This document shows, one piece after another, positions 1-5,956 of a DNA stretch of 6,542 nucleotides. Made by a program: the position numbers and the translations under genes. The notes under the pieces were generated by a model, which did no database searches, was not told the origin of the DNA, and saw only the letters and a list, made by a program, of their open reading frames with translations. Position 1 is the stretch's first letter. Each line of letters opens with the position of its first letter. Location: assembly GCA_018812885.1 (NCBI GenBank), contig JAHJCW010000281.1:1-6542 (forward strand), read 5' to 3'. The stretch is from a bacterium (GTDB lineage Bacteria; Fidelibacterota; Marinisomatia; Marinisomatales; JAHJCW01).

Positions 1-756
1 CGTTGGTTGCGTGATCTGATTTAACTTATCGTATACATAGCCATCTATCATCGCTTGAACATTTTTTGATACTGCATAACAATATCTATCGAAATCAGAT
101 GAGCCACGGAGTTGAATTCGTTCTGTTATCAAAAATTCTGCATCTTCCGGCGTTTCGTAAAAGTTATAGCGCAGATTAGTATCAATCGCGCGGATGGGCG
201 TATCTTTGACTAGATCAGGAGTCATAACATTTATTAACCAATCGCCTTCTCCATCTTCAAAGCGCTCAAATCCGGCGGGGGAGATGAGCACTAGTTTGTG
301 CACTCTTTCAGGAAAATTCAAAGCCATTGTCATAGCAATTTGTCCACCCATGGAATGGCCAGCAACTATAGTTTCATTAATACCAAGATTGTCCATTAAT
401 TCTGTCAGAACTGTTGCATAGAAGTCCATCGTATATTTATAGTGACCTTTATCGGATTTTCCATAGCCTGGTAGATCAATCGCAATAACGCGATAATTTC
501 CAGAAAGAGCATCAATATTTTTTATCCAACCTTTAGCATATGTACCAAGCCCGTGAATTAATAAAATAGTTTGACTTCCACTACCCTCATCAATGTAGGC
601 GACATTAATATTGCGAACTTTTGAATATTTAACCTCATAGCCATAATCAAGATCACTGTATTCCATAGGTTCTAATTTATAATAATGTGAAGTTGCACAA
701 CTTTGAATGCTCATCATAATTAGAGCTCCAAAAATTATTGTAAGTAAATATCTCAT
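1..756 (-). CDS. Alpha/beta-hydrolase lipoprotein (3' end beyond window)
   Basis: This is a predicted envelope-anchored serine hydrolase (esterase/lipase-like); 252 residues are visible and the frame is still open at base 1. Residues 1-20 form a lipoprotein signal: a hydrophobic stretch, then I-Q-S-C with Cys20 as the lipidated residue (Gln at -2 is not ideal). The hydrolase core begins near residue 48. The oxyanion-hole motif HGLG is at 68-71, DLPGYGKSD at 94-102, and the nucleophile elbow GHSMGG at 133-138, with Ser135 as nucleophile. The catalytic Asp and His should lie beyond the left edge. The ATG at 756 is supported by AGGAG 6 nt upstream, and only 9 nt separate it from the barrel gene's stop, so the two genes are probably co-transcribed. 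The substrate is unknown; an ester whose acid enters this operon's uptake route is an inference. The Ser elbow argues against a haloalkane dehalogenase or OleB, which use Asp. Confidence 0.85.
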   Translation of the reverse strand, partial: MRYLLTIIFGALIMMSIQSCATSHYYKLEPMEYSDLDYGYEVKYSKVRNINVAYIDEGSGSQTILLIHGLGTYAKGWIKNIDALSGNYRVIAIDLPGYGKSDKGHYKYTMDFYATVLTELMDNLGINETIVAGHSMGGQIAMTMALNFPERVHKLVLISPAGFERFEDGEGDWLINVMTPDLVKDTPIRAIDTNLRYNFYETPEDAEFLITERIQLRGSSDFDRYCYAVSKNVQAMIDGYVYDKLNQITQPT

Positions 757-762
757 TTCTAA

Positions 763-767
763 CTCCT
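763..767 (-). promoter_or_regulatory. Ribosome binding site of the hydrolase gene
   Basis: AGGAG on the minus strand, 6 nt before the ATG at 756. It overlaps the TAG stop (766-768) of the barrel gene, which suggests that translation of the two is coupled. It also fixes the hydrolase start at 756. Confidence 0.75.
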
Positions 768-2325
768 AAAACATAATCCATTTCATGGATAAAATAATTT
801 TCCAAGGATCAACAGGGCGACCTTCTAATCCGCCATTAACTTGCTCTGAATCGAAAAAATCACCTAATGCCAAATAAGCAGCATGCAGTTCTAAATCCAT
901 GAATACGCGTGGTGAATAAACTATACCTGCATTAATTTCCGTACCAATAAAATTACCACCCCCATAAGGGGCAATCGGAGCAATAGCTGTAGCAACTGCT
1001 GAAGTTGCACGTAGTTTATATGGAATTATATCATATGATCCATGGAGTACGCCCGCAGCAAGTCCTAATCCGATGTTTTGAATATCAACTACTGCAGCAT
1101 TAAATCTGTTAACAACATCACCGTGCGGTAGCAATAAATAACAACCATGACTAAACCATACTGCACCGGGTGAGGTCCAATTATTGCCGGTTAGGATTCC
1201 GGTATATTTTCCATCACGAATATTGGCAGTATCACCGGTTGTGAACATTAGATCCAACGAAATCATATCATTAATATTTTTTCCGTATTTGTAGGCTGTT
1301 CTAAGATTAGCTGCATAACCATTTATTTTAACATCATGAGATTCAGAAACAGCTTTCCCAAAATTCGTTAATACAAAACCGCTATATCCAAAACGTCCTT
1401 GATGAAGTAATGGATTCCCATGAAAATGAGTACCAAGCCAAAATATATCGGCATTATAAGTTTCAGAACCAAAATTAAAATTCGCAACTCCATTGTAACT
1501 TGCGAGACTAGAATTTAACCCTTGTCCCAATATTGATACTCCTCCTTCTCCGCCAGCACTTTGACTGCTTCCATCATCATTGAGGTACCATAGATTAAAT
1601 CCAATAGAATTGAAAATATCAATATCATATTCATAATCTAATTCATACAATATAACATCATCGTCTTGGTCTACATTATTTTCATACAATTGGTAAGCAC
1701 CTGCTTTAATCCTTTGATTGGGTTTAAAAAAATAGTGGGCGGCAATTCCTGACGCATCTGAACCAAACAATGCTAATCGGTACCCGGTATTTACCAAGTC
1801 GGCAGTGCCGGTATAATAAGGTACACGAATATTATCATATAATCGCAGTAGTCCTGCGTTTATATATAACTTCTTACTTGGATTGAATTCCATAAATAAA
1901 TTTTGAGTCTGTATATTGACCGCATCAGCGCCAAAGGCTCCACCAAAATTACCTCCTGCGCTATAATTGCCGGTACCGAGTGTCCAGTCAATTTCAAAAG
2001 ACATTCGGATTTTTGCCCATCCATCAAATAAGCGTGGTGAGTAAGTAAGCATACCTAAAAATCTCTGTTCTCCAAAACGTGCAAAATTATCATTCATGGT
2101 ATACGTTGTATTTCCACCAAAAAGTCTACCAACTACTTGTCCCTTAAAAAATTCATTCTCAGGAGCGTAGTTTACAAGTTCATAACGCATTAAATAATAT
2201 CCGATGAATTTTAACTCTTGGGGATTTGCCAATTCCTTTTCTTCTTCAAAATCAGCCATAGTTTGACCGAATGTAATTGATGAAATAAATAATAGCAGTA
2301 ATAATAATATGATTAATTTTTTCAT
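766..2325 (-). CDS. Outer-membrane beta-barrel protein (porin-like)
   Basis: A predicted outer-membrane barrel of 519 residues, possibly a channel for the substrate handled by this operon. From the chosen start, residues 1-20 are a Sec signal (MKK, a run of Leu, then SSITFG) with likely cleavage before Gln21. The rest is rich in alternating aromatic/aliphatic strands with Gly, Asn and Asp turns, for example strands around 37-52, 89-116 and 141-165. An acidic loop with QDDD lies at about 220-223. The protein ends KWIMF, and a terminal Phe is the usual outer-membrane insertion signal. The frame extends upstream to an ATG at 2337, but that ATG has no Shine-Dalgarno site. GAGGA lies 5 nt before the ATG at 2325 and overlaps the upstream codon, so 2325 is preferred. 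I do not recognise a named family with certainty; an alginate-export-like or other large porin is possible. The gene follows the 90-nt hairpin region and is 9 nt from the hydrolase gene. Confidence 0.8.
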   Translation of the reverse strand: MKKLIILLLLLLFISSITFGQTMADFEEEKELANPQELKFIGYYLMRYELVNYAPENEFFKGQVVGRLFGGNTTYTMNDNFARFGEQRFLGMLTYSPRLFDGWAKIRMSFEIDWTLGTGNYSAGGNFGGAFGADAVNIQTQNLFMEFNPSKKLYINAGLLRLYDNIRVPYYTGTADLVNTGYRLALFGSDASGIAAHYFFKPNQRIKAGAYQLYENNVDQDDDVILYELDYEYDIDIFNSIGFNLWYLNDDGSSQSAGGEGGVSILGQGLNSSLASYNGVANFNFGSETYNADIFWLGTHFHGNPLLHQGRFGYSGFVLTNFGKAVSESHDVKINGYAANLRTAYKYGKNINDMISLDLMFTTGDTANIRDGKYTGILTGNNWTSPGAVWFSHGCYLLLPHGDVVNRFNAAVVDIQNIGLGLAAGVLHGSYDIIPYKLRATSAVATAIAPIAPYGGGNFIGTEINAGIVYSPRVFMDLELHAAYLALGDFFDSEQVNGGLEGRPVDPWKIILSMKWIMF

Positions 2326-2330
2326 GATGT

Positions 2331-2335
2331 TCCTC
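2331..2335 (-). promoter_or_regulatory. Ribosome binding site deciding the barrel gene start
   Basis: GAGGA on the minus strand, 5 nt before the ATG at 2325. It lies inside the four codons that would be added by starting at 2337, and nothing similar precedes 2337. It therefore supports the shorter protein, whose signal peptide begins MKKLII. Confidence 0.7.
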
Positions 2336-2344
2336 ATGATTTTA

Positions 2345-2359
2345 ATATCAGTTTGATAT
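2345..2359 (-). promoter_or_regulatory. Perfect 15-bp dyad upstream of the barrel gene
   Basis: ATATCA and TGATAT flank a 3-nt spacer (AAC on the minus strand), a perfect 6-bp inverted repeat. It lies 9 nt upstream of the GAGGA site of the barrel gene and directly downstream of the larger hairpin. It could be a small mRNA hairpin near the ribosome binding site or an operator for a DNA-binding dimer. The stem is short and AT-rich, so chance is also possible. Confidence 0.4.
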
Positions 2360-2364
2360 GAGTC

Positions 2365-2399
2365 TCAAGAGACTCTCAAAGAAAATGAGAGTCTCTTGA
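2365..2399 (-). repeat. Perfect 14-bp stem-loop between lipoprotein and barrel genes
   Basis: The arms TCAAGAGACTCTCA and TGAGAGTCTCTTGA pair without a mismatch around a 7-nt loop (TTTTCTT on the minus strand). The hairpin starts 16 nt after the stop of the lipoprotein gene. No T-run follows on either strand, so it is not a canonical Rho-independent terminator. A transcript-stabilising or processing hairpin, or a weak attenuator that lets the downstream pair be expressed at another level, fits better. The heptamer GAGTCTC occurs three times in alternating orientation (2360-2366, 2369-2375 inverted, 2389-2395), so the middle copy could pair with either outer one. The structure is seen in the sequence; its role is inferred. 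Confidence 0.75.
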
Positions 2400-2415
2400 A
2401 TTAATAGTGCTACCC

Positions 2416-2898
2416 TTAGTTAACTTTTCTATATGTTTGAATCAATTGAGCTCCCCAAAATGGGGCTTGTCCAAATCCACCAGCAACTGTAGCTGGAACG
2501 GCTCCAATGTCGGGAACTGTTTGAACGGCTTCTAATCTTAAAACATCATCAATAACTTCAATAATGCCTTCTTGTTCAAAGGCGGGATAAGTAGCAGCAA
2601 AATAATGTATATCTCCCTCGGCAGATTTAGTTATGACATAAGTTGCTTGACTAGCTGTCCATCCGGCACCAATCGTATGAGTATCAAGTGTTAAAGTATT
2701 GTCATCTTTAAATTCTACAATAATAGAATCATTTAAGAAATATGTAGCTAATACTGGTGCCACATCTGCTCCGGCACTTAACCAAGTACCAATCCAAGCA
2801 TCGACTTCATTATCTTTATCATCATTTTTACTATCTTCACAACTTACTAATAGCATTAAACCTAAAAGAGCTATTAATACGAATTTGAGTAACTTCAT
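2416..2898 (-). CDS. Small lipocalin-like lipoprotein
   Basis: A 160-residue predicted lipoprotein. Residues 1-20 are a textbook type II signal: MKLLKF, a Leu-rich core, then the lipobox L-V-S-C with Cys20. An acidic, flexible tether follows (about 21-33; EDSKNDDKDNEVD), then a roughly 125-residue beta-rich domain. That domain opens with WIGTW (35-39), contains strand-like segments such as SIIVEF and TLTLDT, and ends QTYRKVN. The G-x-W opening and the closing YRK-type strand resemble bacterial lipocalin-like domains, which bind small hydrophobic ligands; this is pattern recognition, not a confirmed family match. The acidic stretch after the cysteine resembles the surface-export signal of Bacteroidota lipoproteins, so the protein may face outward. 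The ATG at 2898 has AGGAG 9 nt upstream, inside the end of the ligase gene, and the gap to that gene is 4 nt. It may hand a ligand to or from the neighbouring barrel, which is inference. Confidence 0.75.
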   Translation of the reverse strand: MKLLKFVLIALLGLMLLVSCEDSKNDDKDNEVDAWIGTWLSAGADVAPVLATYFLNDSIIVEFKDDNTLTLDTHTIGAGWTASQATYVITKSAEGDIHYFAATYPAFEQEGIIEVIDDVLRLEAVQTVPDIGAVPATVAGGFGQAPFWGAQLIQTYRKVN

Positions 2899-2902
2899 GG
2901 GA

Positions 2903-4429
2903 TTATTCTCCTTTTGTTTTGTTATGATGGATATTTATTAAATCCATCTTGTTGATTTTTCCTGCTTCATTTCTTGGTAATTCCTCGATAAATGAAACAT
3001 ATTTGGGAATTTTATATTTTGCCAATTTACCTTTGCAATAATTTATAATATCATCATCTGCTAATTCGGATTTGGCGATTTGAACAATAAAAGCTTTACC
3101 GACCTCTCCCCACCGTTCATCCGGAACACCTATTACGGCAACCTCTTTTACTGAGGGGTGTGTAACTATAAATGCTTCTACTTCAGCCGGATAAACATTC
3201 TCTCCGCCACTAATGAACATATTTTTCTTTCTGTCCACAACATACACATAATCTTCATCATCAACTTTGACCATATCTCCGGTATGAAACCAGCCATCAG
3301 TTAATGCTGTTGAAGTCTCATTTGGTTTATTCCAGTATCCGGGAGTGACTACCGGAGATTTAAGCCATAATTCACCAACTTCATTCGGTTGGCATTCTTT
3401 TCCGGCATCATTAATAATTTTAGTTTCAACATAGTAATTGGGGAATCCTATTGATCCTTTTTTACGAATCGCATCGTCATGGTGTAATGAAAAACAATTT
3501 GGTCCAACTTCTGTAAGTCCATAGCCTTGTCTAATATATATTCCTTTTTTATGCCAGATATTAATTAGAGGAATTGGCATTGGAGCGCCTCCTACAATGG
3601 CATATCGTACTGAAGACAGATCAACTTTATCAAAATAAGGAGAGTCAGCTATCATTTGAAGCATAGTCGGTACACCGAAAAATAATGTTGTTTTCTCTTT
3701 CTCCATTAGTTGTAAAATTAAGTCAGGATCAAATTTTGAAAGCAGAGTATGAGAAGCCCCATGATGTAAAAATGGAGTGAATAGTACGTTCCAACCTCCC
3801 GTATGGAAAAATGGCGCATAACTTTGAGTATGGTCGGCGGATGTAAGATCAAGTCTTAGAGAAGTATTAATTGAATTCCAAAATAACATCTTATGAGTAA
3901 TTATAGCGCCTTTTGGCAATCCGGTTGTTCCAGCTGTATAAAGAATCATAACTATATCATCTTCTGAAATAATTTTTTCAGTAGTAATTGATTCTGTTAA
4001 CAAAGTATCCGTGAGGAAGGGGGTAGTTGATTCGATTTTGATTTTCCGCATAGATTTTGTTATTGACTTAATGTTGGCTACGGTTTTATCAAAATCTGAT
4101 TCATAAATAAATAAAGTTGGATTAGCATCGCTAATCAGAACATCCAGTTCACGAGGAGTAAGCCTATAATTGAGTGGTACAATTATTGCACCCAACTTTA
4201 TACAGGCTAATAAGATTAATACATATTCTGAACGATTTTTAGAATATACTGCAATCCTATCGCCCTTTTTGATTTTATTGGTTTTTTCTAAATATCTTGT
4301 AAAGGCATTAGTGCGATTATTGAAATCTGAATAAGTCCAATCAATTTTACGATCATACTCGCGCAGAAAAAGACGGTTTGGCGTATATTTAGACCACTTT
4401 TGTAAACAATCAAACTGATTATTTATCAT
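2903..4429 (-). CDS. Acyl-CoA synthetase (AMP-forming carboxylate--CoA ligase)
   Basis: A cytoplasmic 508-residue enzyme of the ANL superfamily. It activates a carboxylic acid with ATP to an acyl-AMP, then forms the acyl-CoA. All core motifs are present in order: the P-loop YTAGTTGLPKG (164-174), the FFHTGGW segment (207-213), QGYGLTE (301-307), GWFHTGD (379-385) with the ribose-binding Asp385, the hinge DRKKNMFISGGENVYPAEVE (399-418), and the C-terminal PRNEAGKINK with the catalytic Lys491. Length is normal for medium- or long-chain fatty acyl-, cyclohexanecarboxylate- or aryl-CoA ligases, and the motifs do not decide among them. The P-loop has Ala166 where many members have Ser, a variant known in active ligases. 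The ATG at 4429 overlaps the end of the permease gene by 11 nt and has AAGGA 8 nt upstream, indicating translational coupling. Pairing with a permease suggests that it traps the imported acid as its CoA ester. Confidence 0.93.
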   Translation of the reverse strand: MINNQFDCLQKWSKYTPNRLFLREYDRKIDWTYSDFNNRTNAFTRYLEKTNKIKKGDRIAVYSKNRSEYVLILLACIKLGAIIVPLNYRLTPRELDVLISDANPTLFIYESDFDKTVANIKSITKSMRKIKIESTTPFLTDTLLTESITTEKIISEDDIVMILYTAGTTGLPKGAIITHKMLFWNSINTSLRLDLTSADHTQSYAPFFHTGGWNVLFTPFLHHGASHTLLSKFDPDLILQLMEKEKTTLFFGVPTMLQMIADSPYFDKVDLSSVRYAIVGGAPMPIPLINIWHKKGIYIRQGYGLTEVGPNCFSLHHDDAIRKKGSIGFPNYYVETKIINDAGKECQPNEVGELWLKSPVVTPGYWNKPNETSTALTDGWFHTGDMVKVDDEDYVYVVDRKKNMFISGGENVYPAEVEAFIVTHPSVKEVAVIGVPDERWGEVGKAFIVQIAKSELADDDIINYCKGKLAKYKIPKYVSFIEELPRNEAGKINKMDLINIHHNKTKGE

Positions 4430-5942
4430 TATTGGTTTCCTTTGTCAGTTTCAATAATAATCCACCAACAATAAGGGAGATTAATATTGCCATACAAGCT
4501 GCTACACCGGGATTCTCGCCACTGGATTGTGAAAATGGAATTCCTATTTTACCATAGTACATTGTGAAATGAACAATTATCGCTGAAAACGATGCTGCAA
4601 TCGGTACAATTTTAGAAACTGACTTAATGAACATCCCAAATAAAATAGGTACAAAAGCTGCAGCAAAGTAAGCGTACACACCATTCTGAGCAAAAATTGC
4701 AACACTTAGCTTTGGATTTATTAGCTGATCATAAGACAATACAATTGCAGCAATTGCCAGTAACACAATTACAATTTTATTAATAAAGATTTTTACCTTT
4801 TCAGGATTTTTACTTTTGCTAATTAATGTTTTTCCAAAAATTGGATCGATGATATCAGCAGTTATTGTAGTTGAAATTGATTGAATCAATCCTTCTAAAG
4901 TTGATAAACCAGCGGATATCAAACCCATCACAACTATCAATCCAATAAATACGGGAAATTCTGCAACAACATAAGCTGAAAGGATTCCATCCATTTTTAA
5001 TGGTAAACCATTCACAGTTAAATTAGGAAAGGTCAATCGTGCATATAAACCGGTGATAACGACTAAAAAGAAGATAATCTCAGTAATTACTCCAGTGATA
5101 AGGTAGCGATTGATATCCTTGTCAGTTTTTAATAATAATGATTTTGTTATGATATGTGGTTGGCAAACAATTGCAACCCCCACTACAATTTGTGCAAATA
5201 TGATCTCAAAGTAATCACGAAATAGAAAACTAGTACTGTTAGTTGTTTGTATTAAGTTTGGATCAATAGTGCGTAGCTTATCCAAGAATCCGTGTATGCC
5301 ATTACTGAAGTGTTCATACCCAGAACCTAATAGAATGAATGCTACAATTAACATTAAAATTGCTTGAATGGTATTTGTGTACACCATTGAATTGGCGCCA
5401 CCGAACATCATATATCCAAAAATAAATACAACAATTCCTATTAAAATATTTAATTCATTGACATTTAATGTTTTAGATAAGATTTTTACTAAGCCAACAA
5501 CTATTAAAACAATAAATGTAATTAAGAGAAGGGATAAAAATGCAAAAAATAAGGAATACCCTGAACTTTTATAACGAGTTCCCATCCACTGTGCCATTGT
5601 AATTGCTTTTACATTCGAACCATGTTTTCTGAATCCCTTTGTAAGCACAACTAAAGATATCAGTGCAGCAGTGGGTAAGATAAATGCATATGATATTACC
5701 GCACTAATTCCATACAGAGCGATAAAACCCGGATTGATGATAAACGTAGCTGCGCTAGTCATCGATGCCGCTAAAGCTAACCCAACTGCAATAGGAGAGA
5801 AGGTAATATTACCTACAGCATAATCGGAGATATTTGATATTTTACGCGCGCCATGAACTACGAAGAATAGAATAACAACCATATATGCGATTATCACAAT
5901 CCATCCAAGAGTGACAAGATTTATTGAAGCAAATGTATTCAT
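4419..5942 (-). CDS. Sodium:solute symporter (SSS family) permease
   Basis: An inner-membrane Na+-coupled symporter of 507 residues with about 13 predicted membrane helices, the usual SSS size and layout. Family landmarks, numbered from this start, are ALAASMTSAATFI near 56-68 (first core helix), GGANSMVYTNTIQ at 181-193, CQPHIITKSLL at 260-270 (the QPH motif also seen in PutP), and GLISAGLSTLEGLIQSIS at 340-357, the helix carrying Na+-site Ser/Thr residues. The helix motif reads T-N-x-x-Q where PutP-like members usually have T-D-x-x-Q. The frame can be extended to a GTG at 5963, but that overlaps the upstream stop and lacks a ribosome site; AAGGA sits 9 nt before the ATG at 5942, so that start is chosen. 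The gap to the synthase homologue is 14 nt, and the ligase gene overlaps by 11 nt. The coupled acyl-CoA ligase suggests a monocarboxylate substrate. Subfamily and substrate are not determined. Confidence 0.92.
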   Translation of the reverse strand: MNTFASINLVTLGWIVIIAYMVVILFFVVHGARKISNISDYAVGNITFSPIAVGLALAASMTSAATFIINPGFIALYGISAVISYAFILPTAALISLVVLTKGFRKHGSNVKAITMAQWMGTRYKSSGYSLFFAFLSLLLITFIVLIVVGLVKILSKTLNVNELNILIGIVVFIFGYMMFGGANSMVYTNTIQAILMLIVAFILLGSGYEHFSNGIHGFLDKLRTIDPNLIQTTNSTSFLFRDYFEIIFAQIVVGVAIVCQPHIITKSLLLKTDKDINRYLITGVITEIIFFLVVITGLYARLTFPNLTVNGLPLKMDGILSAYVVAEFPVFIGLIVVMGLISAGLSTLEGLIQSISTTITADIIDPIFGKTLISKSKNPEKVKIFINKIVIVLLAIAAIVLSYDQLINPKLSVAIFAQNGVYAYFAAAFVPILFGMFIKSVSKIVPIAASFSAIIVHFTMYYGKIGIPFSQSSGENPGVAACMAILISLIVGGLLLKLTKETNNDK

Positions 5943-5951
5943 AATGTTACT

Positions 5952-5956
5952 TCCTT
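5952..5956 (-). promoter_or_regulatory. Ribosome binding site deciding the permease start
   Basis: AAGGA on the minus strand, directly after the TAA stop (5957-5959) of the synthase homologue and 9 nt before the ATG at 5942. It lies inside the segment that would be coding if the GTG at 5963 were used, so the ATG is the better start. Confidence 0.7.

Noticed and set aside
194..421. Plus-strand open frame of 75 codons
   Set aside because: It lies wholly inside the hydrolase gene on the opposite strand, which has conserved motifs across this stretch; its translation is low-complexity Ser/Pro-rich and resembles no family.
2342..2368. Possible internal promoter: TTGAGA (2363-2368) and TATTAA (2342-2347) on the minus strand
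   Set aside because: The spacer is only 15 nt, the -10 match is 4 of 6, and the start of transcription would fall almost on the ribosome site; AT-rich DNA gives such matches by chance.
2365..2399. Hairpin as a Rho-independent terminator
   Set aside because: No T-run follows the stem on either strand, and the downstream genes are co-directional; an intra-operon hairpin fits better.
2699..2941. Plus-strand open frame of 80 codons across the lipoprotein start
   Set aside because: Antisense to the lipoprotein gene and the end of the ligase gene; it has no convincing ribosome site, and the minus-strand genes explain the sequence.
5368..5574. Plus-strand open frame of 68 codons within the permease gene
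   Set aside because: Opposite-strand shadow of membrane-helix codons; its Ile/Thr/Lys-rich composition follows from the complement of the permease sequence.
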